A stretch of DNA of 64,000 nucleotides from Hyaloperonospora brassicae (GCA_947650285.1 CANTFL010000435.1:124001-188000); one strand, 5' to 3'. Counted from the first letter of the stretch, positions 11,401 through 22,269 are shown. Notes: generated by a model from the sequence alone, not told the origin. Made by a program: numbers and translations.

Positions 11401-12300
11401 CGTCCCACCAGTCAGCCAAGCTCCGGAATGTGGTATAGTCTGGCGTCAAAACAGATTAATTGCGTCATCTCGAAGCTGAGCCAGAGCAATGGCCGCAATG
11501 ATGGCTTGGTGCGCGGCCGCATGTGCACAACCTGGAACAGGATACACGCGTTTCGGCAATCGGACATGGACCACGTGACGGGCATGCCGATCCTGATGCT
11601 GATGCCAATGTGGTCGGCAGCAGGATCCGGTACCGACATAGAAATGTCTCGAATCCAATCAGCATGACGCGGGCTCACATACTACCTATCGAGTCGCGAG
11701 CTCGCCGAAACACCTCCCGGCAGAATGTAGAAATAAGTGTGAGACGCCGCGTGAAATGCCGGTACATCTCTCTCTTCTTTGGCGATCTCCATGTCACCAT
11801 CAAGAACATCACTGAGCTGCGCTCGACCTAGAAGCCGTCGCAATGTCAAGGAATCGTGTTGTCCGGATGGAAATATAAAGGAACGGTCCAGACGCGGCTC
11901 TAAAGTACATGGGTCCGTCGTATGCCTATAGAAGAAGTAGAAGGCTCTCAAACATCGCCTCCCGCTCAATCTTGACACTTGGTGCATACACATTGACAAC
12001 GAGAACTAGTTCTACTAGGAGCGTGAGCTGAACAGCCATCCAGTGCGGCGTCCATTGCGCCTCAGACCAAGGGACCATTTTCGTGACCGATGAGTACGGA
12101 TTCATTAACATCACCACCCTCCCCCCTAGAGTGCTCTGACTCTGTCCACAACGAGCGTCCGCGCTTGTGTACAAAGCCCCAGGTGGAGTTGTAAGGCTTT
12201 TTTATGGTCATGGACTCACCGATAGTGACGCGCGTTTCCTGTAGAAGAACCAAATCGATGGTACCCCTAGATTCGCTCATTCGGAAAAACTAAACCAAGA
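11401..12300 (-). pseudogene. LINE APE-type endonuclease, interrupted
   Basis: The start of an apurinic endonuclease fold is readable as DLVLLQETRVTIGE (about 12210-12255). VVNVYAPSVKIEREAMFESL follows at about 11940-12000. A downstream block near 11560-11620 reads ADHIGISIRIG, in the position of the final catalytic S-D-H block. These occur in different frames. The region precedes the reverse transcriptase as in Tad/Jockey-type LINEs. Confidence 0.65.
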
Positions 12301-12455
12301 TGAGCAGTGTTCCGGATGCTTGGGAAATTTTGCGACATTCTACGAATGGACACCAACGCTGTTGTTGCGCTGATGACGGGACTCCTGCACTAGAAGTCTC
12401 CGACGACGTTGGGGCGTGCAATGGGGCGACGTACCCCCTAGCTCATCCGACGCCC

Positions 12456-15400
12456 TCAGCATTGCGGTTCTAGCAGCTGACCATCGCGAGCGATAAGGTC
12501 AAGCGCCGGTTGACAGTTTGCAGGTTTGCAGAGAATGCCGATGACCGCCACGCGCACCTCTATGGAGAGGTGGTTTAGCACAGCCTTCGTTTGTGGCATT
12601 ACCACGTCCGTTTTGATCTCAATGGAAGCAAGCTTTGGTAGCAAAATGCATTGCACATTGAGGACTCCCCAATAAATCAAGTCACCAAGCGGTTCGACGA
12701 CAGTCGCGCACAGCGAATCAGGCTGTAGTTTGCTAAATCGTCGCCACGTTTGGATGTTGTCCATCGTTCGCCATCGAATTTGACCGGTTTGCCCAACTGC
12801 CGTGGCAGCTCAACCCGTGCACAGATCGCGGAGTGTTGCATCGGCGTATGTGGTGCGAAGTCGTATCATAGCCAGTTGAGATTCACTATTGATGGCATTT
12901 CCAAAGGAACGCGGGGTGTCACTCGGCATCGAGGTGAGATAATAAATTGGATACGGTAGACCATGTATGAGTCTCGCCAATTCCAAGGCACACGTGGTTA
13001 CCCACGCCACTTGTCTCTTTGTTCCAACTAGCATGGTAGCCGGAAGGTTGCAACAGCTTTGTGCCGGATGACCCATTTGCGAATCGCAGCCGTGTTCGCT
13101 AAACGTTTTTTCATACTTTCCGGCTCAGCGGCGGCCGCCACAACATCAGATGCATTGTCTGGAACTTTGCGCACTCGGGTTGCACGTAAAGTCTGGTCGT
13201 GAGTATCGGGGGCGCGATCGTGTGCCATCAGGTACCGGACCGCTACCACCGAACATAGATTGCCCATGCCAGCGACCGGACGTGTCGGCGAGTCAGAAGC
13301 ACCCGTTTTGGTGTCGTTGAGTACTCCAGACGAGAACTTGATCTTTTTATCGATCGCCTTGGCCACGTCCGCTGGAATCGGTATAAGAGCGGCACAGGGA
13401 GGCGGAGTTACAGACCCTTCATTCAGGTCATGTAGGCACATGGTATCACCAAACGCAATTGTGCTCCCTTCCATCGAAACATCGAGATCCTGTTACTGTT
13501 GCCCGTTTGACACCGTAAGGAACGTCGGTGAAATGTCCAACGGTCCCGGTGAATGAGGATGCGCCGCGAACGGCACCGTGCGAGGTGGTGGTTCCGAAGG
13601 CTTAACTGTGATACCCCGTTCGCGGTGAATATAAGAGGTCAGCAAAAGCTGAATCATGGACCGACTCCTCTCTCTGCATCTTTCCGCCAGTACAGCAGGC
13701 AACACAAGGGGTGATGTAATCTCTCGCAAAACCTTGACTTCCATCACCAGCTTCTTTTTAGGTGTAATCTTTACCAACCGGCGGGTCAGAGTTTTAAGTG
13801 TTTTCGCTGCGGTCTTTGCATCCCTGTTCTCTCGGCTCGCCACCGCGCCCGCGGCACGGTATTCGTACTCCAATCGCCGAAACTCTCCACCTTCGTCGTC
13901 GAGTGAGGCAGAACTCTCATTACCCTGGGTGTCAGAAGCAATAATTGCTTCGAGTGCCTGAGCATGAGCCTCGAAGTAGCAGGACTTGTTGGTATCAGCC
14001 TCGCGCTGCTTCTCTGCAGCTGCGCAAGTAATTTCCTCGACCTCTTTCCGTGCGGCCGCTACGTGTAAGCGAGCCGACGTAAGCGTCGTCTCCTTCAATA
14101 CCTTCGGAAGAAGAGACGAGCCGTCCCCCGGGGTAGGAGTTGGAACTGCGGCAGCACCCGAATAATCTTCACGCAGTAATTGGTCCAATCCCGACTCGCT
14201 CGCTTGCGCTGATTAATCGCCTTGATGGAGGCAGAGGGCGTCGGCGCAGATTTGACAATTTTCGGAACGTCCTTACAACGGCCTTGGCCTTAGCCAGCTT
14301 GGGTGGGGTCTTGTTTGCTGAGACCGTGGTTGCATAAATGTTCTGTGAAGTATTGGTCGACTTCGGAAGAGGTGACTGTCGTAAATCGTCAATCGTGGTG
14401 GACTGCGAATGCGTGGTTGGTGTCACTGGAGGCCCCGCCGCTGGACTGGACGGCGCCATCGGGGGACGCACACCCCACTTTTTCTTGTTCACGCCAGGGT
14501 CAAACCACGCGGTCGTCGACATTCCATTGACGCGAGTAGAGCCGCCACGAAGGGTCTGACATCCCGCGACCGAAGACGAGTTGGAATCGCCCGAGCGAGC
14601 AGCACGAGAAGGTGCCTGCGACACCTTACTCAACAGGGGAGCCGTGTCGCCATCGCTTTCAACCTCGTTGTGGTCGCCACCAAAGATTCCGCCAGTCCCG
14701 ATATATGCTGCATGTGACCGGCAACGTCTAAGTGATTAAACGTAGACCCACTGACGTGAGGTGGAGCAATCGGCACACCGGTGAGCTCGCAATAATGCTG
14801 AACGTAAAAGCGCCTTTGCGCCCGCCCCACTTATAACTCGAGTGATAAGGCGAGTAGCAGGTGAAACAGGGAACGCGTTGAAAGTGCCAAAGATGGTGGA
14901 GGAAGATCTCCGTGTTGGAGGTTGCGATGTGCGTAACCATCTTGAGGTGTTCGGAACATGACACCGCGTCAAAAGTTGCCACGAAAAATTCGAATTATAC
15001 ACCTCCGAGCCGTGTGAGCATCCACGAGTCACAGATGTCACCGCACAGGAAACACTGGACTCCAAAATAGCTGGAATAAAGCTTGCCACCACTCCATTGA
15101 CTAGGAAATAGACTTAATAGTGCAAGTGGTCTTTGCCAAGCGAAGTAGCAGGTAGCAATAGAGTAGAAATGTTGTCGCGCTCCAGTGTAGCTGGACACAG
15201 CATCTTAAGACGCTTACCACGAAACAGAATTTTTCTAAAATGCCAGCTCGCAGCAGCCGCTTGTTCTGACATAATGAAAGTCAGGCGCCCCGTGTAGGCG
15301 TCGTAATTGGTCCGCTTGGCACCCTTGACCAGTTCCCGACTAATGACATCGGGATCCTTATCCCCCTCGTGTAGTTCCAAGATTTGTAGAAGCAACGTCT

Positions 15401-15566
15401 TCTCCGCGATGTATTGAGGCATACACACATTAGGAGGAACAATCGCAATAACCTTGCCTTCGAGATACGCTTCGAAAACACTTATCATCACTACCTTTGT
15501 AGCCCGTGGGTGCGTGCAGACTAGATATTCAGATGGAGAAGGCAAAACGATGCCCCCATCATCCAT
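12456..15566 (-). pseudogene. LINE ORF1-like region
   Basis: Several long - strand frames run between the endonuclease and the 24-bp repeat array: 13028-13474, 13493-14188 (231 codons, Ala/Lys/Glu-rich helical), 14169-14633 (Ser/Pro/Thr-rich) and 15114-15566. A CFLCGD cysteine pair near 15050 may be a zinc-knuckle relic. This matches where ORF1, the nucleic-acid-binding protein, would be. No single frame spans it. I infer ORF1 from position rather than similarity. Confidence 0.4.
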
Positions 15567-15756
15567 GCCGCAAGATCCTCCTCCTCAAGCGAAATCATCG
15601 ATCGCATATCATCGTCCAGCTTCGCAAACTACGCCCTTGTGGCCGCGCGGAGCAGGACCGCCCTGCGAAGCATGGGGGCATCGGTCCGCAACACAATCGG
15701 CAAAGATTGTGAAGCCTACAACGACCGGAGTAGCTTGAAGAAAGTCGGCATGGTCA

Positions 15757-15949
15757 GGTCGGCGAATTTTGTCCGAATCCGATCGAGCGAATTTCGCCCG
15801 AATCCGGTCGGCGATTTTCGTCCAAGTCCGGTCGGCCAAATTTGTCCGATTCCGGTCGACGACAGGCGTAAGAATGGGGCCGGCGACAGTCGTCAAAATT
15901 AGTTCGGCGACAGTCGTCAAATCTTGGTCGGCGAACGTCGCCGACCCCA
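15757..15949. repeat. 24-bp minisatellite, eight units
   Basis: Units begin near 15757, 15781, 15806, 15830, 15854, 15878, 15902 and 15926. The consensus opens GGTCGGCGA. In the right-hand units the second half shifts from tttcgtccgaatcc-like to cagtcgtcaaa-like. It sits at the 5' end of the LINE and could be part of its 5' UTR/promoter. Confidence 0.85.
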
Positions 15950-16250
15950 CTGCCTGCATAAGCGTACGAGTGTCGCCGACCTGTCGTCTTAACTACGACA
16001 CACAGGTCGCACATTGCATGCCCTTCCCGAACAACTCCACGACGCATAGGCGGACGGTCACCTCCCCCGTCTCCCATACCTCTCCCCTCGGAAATGTTGG
16101 GTAGGTGAGCACCCTTCGGGACGCGCTGTGCTCCACGTCAGAGGTAATGCAGCGCTGTTCATTTCTCTGCCGTCGGCAGGTCTCATTAGTGTTGCCACAC
16201 TTCCACGTGCCAGTATTTAAGTCTGCGTACTAGGTCGCATATCTGGAAGT
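15950..16250. other. Probable 5' flank of the LINE
   Basis: There is no gene. The stretch is absent from copy B, so it belongs to the insertion or to something that travelled with it. A 'tatttaag' TATA-like string is near 16214. Confidence 0.35.
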
Positions 16251-17065
16251 CACTAACTCATTGATAACACACACGCCGTTATCAAGATAGAATTGTGTGC
16301 GCACGACCACAACATGCCCATATAGCTATAGATTACATGATGAGGTAGACTCGAGAAGTTGTGCGCAAGCTACTCGACCTGAGTACATGGCGCGGTACGG
16401 TTGCAGTGCTGACCTCTGCTTTCCTAAAGCGCAGTACGTACGTGATTCTCTGTGTGACGGAGAGGTTAACTAAGATGCGTCTGATTGTAAGAGGAGTATT
16501 GATACTCAGTCGAGACTATGGAACTGGACCTCGTGTAATGCAAGTTGATGGTGACACAACGCTCTTTACGTCCTCGACGGCTTTGCGGACCGTGCAAAAG
16601 GTTTGTGACGCACGGATATCACTGTATCCTCGCCACCAGATGCAGATTATGGTGAAACTACGGATTGCGTGTTGGATTCGATCAAGTCTACGTCAAAACC
16701 GTCATCTACATTGACAAGGGCACTGTCATGAAACTGCGATTGCAAGCTAGAAGCTGTGCACGTTTAAGCAAGCGGTAGGCGTTGTTCGAGTCCGTGTGAG
16801 GATATGCATCGATAGACGCATCATGTCTAGTCGCTTGGCAAGATCGAGACAACCAAAGCTTGTAGTTCCGTGGGGTCGAGTGTCATCGCAGAACGAGAAG
16901 TCATTCGCAGTATGTAGCAGAAAGAACGTAAGCATTGCGTGGTCGATTCGTAACCTTGTCCACGCCTCCTTGACCATAATAAAGTCTTGTGCTTTACTTA
17001 AAGCTGTAGCAAGGTAGTCTTACGGCCTTTCACCTGCTACCTAACTAAAGTAGGCACATATTTAG
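16251..17065. repeat. Segmental duplication copy A, part 2
   Basis: This is collinear with about 35757-36562 of copy B. It holds a 117-codon open frame at 16361-16714 (+), identical in both copies, that I cannot match to anything. Its retention is not evidence of function because the copies are ~99 percent identical anyway. It ends at the tttag target site (17061-17065) of element 1. Confidence 0.9.
17061..17065. repeat. Left target-site duplication of element 1 (tttag)
   Basis: TTTAG is repeated at 25051-25055. In copy B the site occurs once (36558-36562, followed by CCCACGAG), which shows the empty target. Confidence 0.95.
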
Positions 17066-17456
17066 TGTCACGGGGCACACCCTTGCGTAACTTAACGCAA
17101 GGGATTTGGGTGCCCCGACGGACGTACACGTGGCAATCGAGGAAGCGTAGGTAGGGTAAAAGTAGAACTGTTATATTAATAAATTAAGTCTTTAAACTAC
17201 TGTCTCTTCGTTTGACTTAATTCAATTATACTAATATAACTGCATGTATGGTGACGTCTCGTCACCACTCATTGCGCGCGTCTTGCGGCGATTGGTGGGT
17301 TGATATCATCACGATATCAACCAATGAACAGACCCTTTGGTCGACCCTTCAATATCACCACTTTGGTGATATTGTTTTAAAGAATATCCATCTTTATATT
17401 CTTTATTGTCACTTTCCTTAAAGTGACAATTTCATGTAACGGGCTGCCCCGTTACA
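17066..17456 (-). repeat. Element 1, 3' LTR (left)
   Basis: The 391-bp LTR starts TGTCACGGGGCA and ends TGCCCCGTTACA. The canonical start, as in the other LTR, is TGTAACGGGGCA, giving a 12-bp terminal inverted repeat. It contains at least six hairpins, for example 17080-17088 with 17095-17103 and 17298-17307 with 17313-17322. Two differences from 24660-25050 were noticed (fourth base c/a, and t/g in the 'caatcg/caagcg' segment). Confidence 0.95.
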
Positions 17457-17470
17457 TCACCCCCCTTAAC
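17457..17470 (-). other. Polypurine tract of element 1
   Basis: On the - strand this reads GTTAAGGGGGGTGA immediately before the LTR, the expected plus-strand primer position. A perfect 9-bp hairpin (17472-17480 with 17484-17492, 3-nt loop) lies right next to it, and its counterpart is kept in element 2 at 32126-32146. Confidence 0.8.
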
Positions 17471-17592
17471 TGATAGTCACCGTGTGACTATCGAAAACAT
17501 GGAGGCCACCCGTTGGCCACCATTGGGACAGGGAGCACTTGTTGGGTCCGTTCCATTCACTTTCCGCTTGACCTCGCATAGTTAACAGGTCT

Positions 17593-19194
17593 ATGCGAGG
17601 TGACTCAAGACCCACACAGCCTGGTGCTGTGCAAGCCTCTGCGGCAGACGCTTCGTCGTCTGCCGCCCCTTCTTCGCCTGCAGCAACAGGTGCTGCAGGT
17701 GCACGCGGTATCACACCGCGTGCGCACGATGACCCTGATGTAGAGGTCATCTACTCTGGCGAGTCAGACGTGTCTGACTCGGGCAATGCTCCAGAGGCGT
17801 CTCACTCACCGGCGACGCCTCAGTATTCGCCAAGACCACTGCCGAACGAACGGACTCGTGATTTGCATCACAGTCTGTTCGGCAGTGATGATGATGATGA
17901 TCAGGGTGGTGAGTTCTATTCTTCACCACCGCCGGCTCGTGCGTCTTCGCACGAGCGTGATGACGATGGCGCGAGCCGTCGTCAATCTGGGAGCCGTGGT
18001 ACCGACAAGGGTACCACTGTGAAGCGTGATGAGTTGAAGCCGTGGCGTTTGCCCGAACAACTCATCAATAGCCTGTCTCACGAGATAGGCCAACACCATC
18101 GAATACCCTTATTCGATGCAACCGAGCTTCACGGCTTGAGTTCCAGCGCGAAGAACTTTCGCGCTGAAGAAGATTTTTATCTCGATGTCTTTCTTAGACA
18201 TCGATGGTACAACAGCAACCAAAAGCGTGACAAAACATCGCTTTTGGCTGCGTGGAACGCGTTCGTCCAAAACGTAAAGAATTTTGGACGAGAAGGGTGG
18301 CTCAAGAAACTTGAGGCAACACGCCTCAGGTTCGAACGGCGAAAGCCAACCGGTGCTAGGTACCGGCTGCATTGTTTATCGAGTGAGGCAGGCATTCCTT
18401 GCCTCACATGGGGAGACCCTTGTGCGAGTTGTGTTGACAACTCGCAGCGTGCACATAGGGATGTGTACTCCCTAAATTCGCCCTGGGGAAGGGCACACAT
18501 CTCGGAGGAGATGCGTGACGCGATTGCAAACTTGCAATCCGTCTACAAGCGCCTAGGGCGCGTGTTTACCGATGGGCCACAGGACTCATCGGATGGGTCT
18601 CGTCATACTGGCGGACGAGACCTTCAACATCCATCAACAGCTGAGAGCGGGGCTCCCAGCTGTTCCAAGAGGGTGGATACCCCCGCCACTGGACGAGGTA
18701 GCTCGTCCTTGATCCTGAATCGTCACGGTGATTCAAGATACGCTCCACTAGAAAGCGTTGATCACCGTGAGCATCCACCAAAGGATGTGGTGGAGGAGGA
18801 AAGACCTCCTCCAGATGATTCGGCTCACCATCTCGACCCTTACGAGATGGATCGCGCAATCGATGAATTGCGCGATGACTTGAAGCACGAGCGCGATCGG
18901 CGCTACGCTTTGACCGATACCGTGCGGAAGAACCGCAAGGGTCACGAGGCTGATCGGGCGAAAGACCGCGCCGATTATGCCACGGCGCAGCTTCAGGTCG
19001 AGCGGGATGTCCGCTCCCTATTCGGCGGGCTGGCGACAGCTCGCGGGGAGATATCTCGGTTAAGTTTCGAGGTACCTTATCTGCGCGACCAGACGAATCG
19101 TCTGGAGCGCGAACACAAGAACTTGATGGATGTTCTTGAACGTGGGAGCTATCTTCATCGGAAGAAGAAGGCTCGTACTGACAGTACGACCTGA
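17593..19194 (+). CDS. Antisense ORF at the 3' end of element 1, function unknown
   Basis: The 533-codon frame is uninterrupted and runs opposite to gag-pol. Residues ~1-110 are Ala/Ser/Pro-rich with an acidic run ([11 protein letters not shown]). Residues ~145-310 form a conserved globular segment containing [11 protein letters not shown], a RHRWYNSN block, [13 protein letters not shown] and a cysteine set (C-x8-C-x6-C-x2-C near residues 257-276). The last ~130 residues are highly charged and probably coiled coil. A decayed homologue starts at the equivalent ATG in element 2 (32028, - strand) and keeps the central block at 31142-31579, so the protein is ancient in this family. The final ~630 bp overlap the integrase-tail/chromodomain frame on the other strand. 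Antisense ORFs between pol and the 3' LTR are known in some plant gypsy elements. I cannot say whether this one is a structural protein, a regulator or a captured gene. Confidence 0.7.
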   Translation: MRGDSRPTQPGAVQASAADASSSAAPSSPAATGAAGARGITPRAHDDPDVEVIYSGESDVSDSGNAPEASHSPATPQYSPRPLPNERTRDLHHSLFGSDDDDDQGGEFYSSPPPARASSHERDDDGASRRQSGSRGTDKGTTVKRDELKPWRLPEQLINSLSHEIGQHHRIPLFDATELHGLSSSAKNFRAEEDFYLDVFLRHRWYNSNQKRDKTSLLAAWNAFVQNVKNFGREGWLKKLEATRLRFERRKPTGARYRLHCLSSEAGIPCLTWGDPCASCVDNSQRAHRDVYSLNSPWGRAHISEEMRDAIANLQSVYKRLGRVFTDGPQDSSDGSRHTGGRDLQHPSTAESGAPSCSKRVDTPATGRGSSSLILNRHGDSRYAPLESVDHREHPPKDVVEEERPPPDDSAHHLDPYEMDRAIDELRDDLKHERDRRYALTDTVRKNRKGHEADRAKDRADYATAQLQVERDVRSLFGGLATARGEISRLSFEVPYLRDQTNRLEREHKNLMDVLERGSYLHRKKKARTDSTT

Positions 19195-19543
19195 GCCTCT
19201 CCACGTAAAACGTAGGATGCGTGCGCATCTTACGTGACAATTCGAGTGTGTATGCATTGCCCTTGCGATGCAACACTCGAAATGGCCTGATGTACTTCGG
19301 CAGTAGTTTACTACTGCCGACACTAATGACTGCATGTCCAGGTAAGTTTACCGTAGACAGTAACATTAGGTCGTTGACTCTAATTGAAAGAACATTTGCT
19401 CTTCCATTCTTGTCTGCGTTCCGTTTCTGACGGTCCACCGCATTTGAGATGGAGTCCTGAACGAAACGGACTACCGCTTCTCGAGTCAGCAGGAAGTCCT
19501 CTGCTGACTCTTTGTTTTGTCTGGCAGTGCGCTTCGTGCGCAC
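18566..19543 (-). CDS. Integrase C-terminal region with chromodomain, element 1
   Basis: This 325-codon open segment is the tail of pol. It opens with an SH3-like integrase tail (about 19230-19500: [12 protein letters not shown], then [23 protein letters not shown]) and ends with a chromodomain (about 18580-18740: [28 protein letters not shown]), the module that directs chromoviruses to chromatin. In the family it would be continuous with the integrase core at 19546-20670. Here a 1-nt insertion near 19740 and a TAA near 19697 separate them. Its 3' part is read on both strands because of the antisense ORF at 17593-19194. Confidence 0.85.
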   Translation of the reverse strand: MRTKRTARQNKESAEDFLLTREAVVRFVQDSISNAVDRQKRNADKNGRANVLSIRVNDLMLLSTVNLPGHAVISVGSSKLLPKYIRPFRVLHRKGNAYTLELSRKMRTHPTFYVERLRSYCQYEPSSSDEDSSHVQEHPSSSCVRAPDDSSGRADKVPRNLTEISPRELSPARRIGSGHPARPEAAPWHNRRGLSPDQPRDPCGSSARYRSKRSADRARASSHRAIHRLRDPSRKGRDGEPNHLEEVFPPPPHPLVDAHGDQRFLVERILNHRDDSGSRTSYLVQWRGYPPSWNSWEPRSQLLMDVEGLVRQYDETHPMSPVAHR

Positions 19544-19545
19544 TG

Positions 19546-20670
19546 CTAAGAGATTGCTCTCTTCTTCAGCGAGGTTGTCTTCTTCCTCGCTGACATAATC
19601 GTTGGCGATGCTGAATATACCAGCATCGTCATCATCATCCGAATCAATAATAGCGTCTTCGCTATTGTTGAGATGATCTTCTTCATCGATGTCGACTTAA
19701 TCGACATCGGCATCATACGTGACGACGTTTGCGTCGACACGTGGTGAGCAAGAGCCAAAACGGTTTTTGCTCGAGTGAGTCCCTCCCCCCTTATCCAAGA
19801 GTTACAATCTATAAGGGTGGGCACTCGTGGATGGCGTAGGCCATTCACGTAAAACGGTGTGTGCTGTGTGGAAGCATGCACCGAATTATTAATGGCGAAT
19901 TCCACCATGGGTAGGAATTCGCTCCAACTCGGAAACGAGTGGACATATCCTCGAAGAATCTCTTCGAGGACACGGTTCGCACGTTCCGTCTGACCATCTG
20001 TTTCTGGATGGTCAGAAGTGGACATCTTCAATCGTGATCCGAGAGAACGGAACACGGTTTGCCAAAATTCCGCCGTGAACCGAGGGTCACGGTCGGATAC
20101 GAGTTCACGGGGTAACCCGTGGAGTCTAAAGACCGTGTCTAGAAAGACACGAGCACAACCTTGGGCCTTGATTGACTCAGGGACAGCAGCAAGATGCACC
20201 ATCTTGCTGAATCGGTCTACAAACACAAGAATACCATTATTCTTGTGAGCGTCTTCGGGAAACCCGAAGACGAAGTCCATTGAAACGGACTGCCAGCACT
20301 CTGTCGGAACAGGCAGAGGCTGCAATGGCGCACGGGATGAAGGACTAGGCTTCACCCGTTGACAAACTTCGCAAGCACGTATGTACTTGCGAACAAACTG
20401 ATACTGGCGGGGCCAGTAAAAGTCACGACTTACCGTGAGGTAAGTCTTTTCCCTTCCACGATGGCCGCTTCTTGGGGCATCGTGACACTCATACATGATG
20501 CGCAAACGCAAATCATGATGAGCGGGTACGACGACACGAGGCGTGTCGTCGGCAACAGCTGTATAGTTCAGCAATCCGTTGCGTGTACTATACCGATCCG
20601 ATGAGGATCGGTACAAAGCCGGTAAATCCCTCATGGATTTACTGGATGGATTCACCAGATGATCCATCAA
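19546..20670 (-). CDS. Integrase core of element 1 (pol segment)
   Basis: The zinc-binding N-terminal domain is present (MYECHDAPRSGHRG, then CEVCQ, about 20370-20520). It is followed by the catalytic core with its D,D-35-E residues: MDFVFGFPED at about 20255-20290, LVSDRDPRF near 20090 and the Glu in TDGQTERANR near 19990. Upstream the frame continues from RT-RNase H through a single in-frame TGA at 20671-20673, so the true polyprotein starts further right. Downstream, after HHV near 19740, an extra base shifts the frame and the encoded tail becomes nonsense. An acidic linker can be followed in the alternative frame up to 19543. Confidence 0.9.
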   Translation of the reverse strand: MMDHLVNPSSKSMRDLPALYRSSSDRYSTRNGLLNYTAVADDTPRVVVPAHHDLRLRIMYECHDAPRSGHRGREKTYLTVSRDFYWPRQYQFVRKYIRACEVCQRVKPSPSSRAPLQPLPVPTECWQSVSMDFVFGFPEDAHKNNGILVFVDRFSKMVHLAAVPESIKAQGCARVFLDTVFRLHGLPRELVSDRDPRFTAEFWQTVFRSLGSRLKMSTSDHPETDGQTERANRVLEEILRGYVHSFPSWSEFLPMVEFAINNSVHASTQHTPFYVNGLRHPRVPTLIDCNSWIRGEGLTRAKTVLALAHHVSTQTSSRMMPMSIKSTSMKKIISTIAKTLLLIRMMMTMLVYSASPTIMSARKKTTSLKKRAIS

Positions 20671-22269
20671 TCACAGAAGATCCTTATCTTCCGCGTACGC
20701 CTTTCGTACGTCGTCAAGTAAACTTGACGACGGGACACTGACTGACAGTGTCGCAACAGTGGGCTTATCCTCACTGTTGGATTGTGCGTCCGGCTCGAAA
20801 TCGGGCCGGCGCGAAAGAGCATCAGCGACGACATTGAGTCGTCCCGGTTTATACTCCACGGAGAAGTTATACTCCGCGAAGAAAGACAGCCACCTCGCCA
20901 TTCTTTGCGAGAGGTGTGGGCTGTTTACGGCCGTGCGTAATGACGCATGGTCCGTGTAGACGATAAACGGTCTATCTCCCAAGAGATAGACGCGAAACGT
21001 AGCCAGTGCGTATTTCATGGCAAGGAGTTCCTTGTCATGCACTGGGTAATTACGCTCAGCTGCTTGCAGCTGACGCGACTGATAACAAATGACGCGCTCC
21101 GCGCCATCTGCATCGAACTGCATTAACGCACAGCCGATTGCGAAATCGCTGGCGTCACAGACCACATGAAATGGTCTGTCCTGATCTGCAATCGCCAAGA
21201 TCGGCGATTGCATCAAGCTTTGCTTGATACCTTCAAAGGAACGCTGACACTCAGCGTTCCATGACCACTTGACATTTTTCTTGAGCAAGCAAGAAAGATG
21301 AACAGTCATCTCGGCGTAGTTGCGCGAGTACTTGTGCAAGTACGCCGCTAGACCAAGGAACTTCCTTAGTCCCTTGACATCGACTGGCACTGGCCAGTCG
21401 GTGATCGCCTTGATCTTTTCGGGATCAGGGCGTACGCCGTGTTTACCCACGATGCACCCAAGAAGTGGTATTTCGCTAGCCGCGAATATACACTTCTTGA
21501 GGTTAGCGTACAACTTATGCTTGCGCATAAGTTGAAGAACCTGACGAACGTGAGTTCTGTGAACTTCAACGTCCCTCTTTCCGTCCATAGCCCGGCTATG
21601 GACGAACACATCGTCGAAGTAACTCGGTGCGAAGTCTCGCACCGGTCTCAACAGATTTGTAACACATCTGTTGAAAGTAGCAGGGGCATTACTCAGCCCC
21701 TGTGGCATCACTAGCCACTCCCACAACATCCCGCTGGGGGTACTCACTGCCGTGAACGGGACGTCCCGTTCACGCATCAGGATCTGATAGAATCCATCCA
21801 TCAGATCCATGGACGAAAAGATGGTACTCTTTGACATACCATCTATGATTACGTCCTTCCTCGGTATCGGCGTCTGAGCCGGTACCGTTGCAGCATTCAA
21901 CTTGTTGAATGCGTGCACTATCCGCCACCCTCCTGTGGCCTTTCGCACACAGAAGGTCGGAGAGCTGTGAGGGGATGTTGATTCCCTCACATGGCCCGCT
22001 GCTAAGCGATCGGCAAAGAACTTGTCGATCGCTATCACTTGTTCACGAGGCAGTGGCCACTGCTTCATGACACAGTATTTCGAGCCCGGTTTGAGCTCGA
22101 TCTCGTGTCGAGTGCCTTTGTCCTTAGGCAACTCGCAAGGTACGGATTCAGGGAACACATCCCTGAATTCGATCAAATCCTTATACAAAGGATTTGCCTG
22201 AAGTGACTCCCAGGATTGGGACGCGTATCGCTCAATCCGAGTCTTCTCATCGAGGACACTTTCGTCCAT
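20671..22269 (-). CDS. Reverse transcriptase-RNase H of element 1 (pol segment)
   Basis: In the 532-codon frame the RT palm motifs are clear: VMKQWPLPREQV, MDLMDGFYQILM, the LVMPQGLSNAPATF block and the catalytic YFDDVFVHS near 21600. RNase H follows, with FHVVCDASDFAIG, the KELLAMKYAL block and FIVYTDHASL, ending with a connection domain. The frame stops at TGA 20671-20673. Comparison with the expected Arg codon suggests a CGA-to-TGA transition. At its start the reading frame is joined to the protease only through two small indels near 22290 and 22370, so the polyprotein is not continuous here. Confidence 0.92.
   Translation of the reverse strand: MDESVLDEKTRIERYASQSWESLQANPLYKDLIEFRDVFPESVPCELPKDKGTRHEIELKPGSKYCVMKQWPLPREQVIAIDKFFADRLAAGHVRESTSPHSSPTFCVRKATGGWRIVHAFNKLNAATVPAQTPIPRKDVIIDGMSKSTIFSSMDLMDGFYQILMRERDVPFTAVSTPSGMLWEWLVMPQGLSNAPATFNRCVTNLLRPVRDFAPSYFDDVFVHSRAMDGKRDVEVHRTHVRQVLQLMRKHKLYANLKKCIFAASEIPLLGCIVGKHGVRPDPEKIKAITDWPVPVDVKGLRKFLGLAAYLHKYSRNYAEMTVHLSCLLKKNVKWSWNAECQRSFEGIKQSLMQSPILAIADQDRPFHVVCDASDFAIGCALMQFDADGAERVICYQSRQLQAAERNYPVHDKELLAMKYALATFRVYLLGDRPFIVYTDHASLRTAVNSPHLSQRMARWLSFFAEYNFSVEYKPGRLNVVADALSRRPDFEPDAQSNSEDKPTVATLSVSVPSSSLLDDVRKAYAEDKDLL

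Larger units (their letters stand above)
7201..16250 (-). mobile_element. Decayed LINE-type non-LTR retrotransposon
   Basis: About 9 kb in copy A interrupts sequence that is continuous in copy B (around 35755-35765). On the - strand, from right to left, it holds a 24-bp repeat array, an ORF1-like region, an APE-type endonuclease, a reverse transcriptase and an RNase H domain, which is the order of a LINE. Every frame is broken by stops and frameshifts. The junctions are blurred: the left flank ends CACTGA near 7196-7201 and the right flank resumes CACTAACTCA near 16251-16260. A short target duplication is possible but not clean, and no poly-A tract is visible at the left (3') end. Confidence 0.8.

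Noticed and set aside
16361..16714. 117-codon + strand frame in the duplicated unit (also 35858-36211)
   Set aside because: Identical in both copies only because the copies are recent. No recognisable motif. Mentioned in the region note only.
20690..20780. Could the dense hairpins be a CRISPR-like or tandem-repeat array?
   Set aside because: Each stem has a different sequence, there is no repeated direct unit and no spacer pattern. They lie within conserved RT and integrase coding frames of a eukaryotic retroelement.
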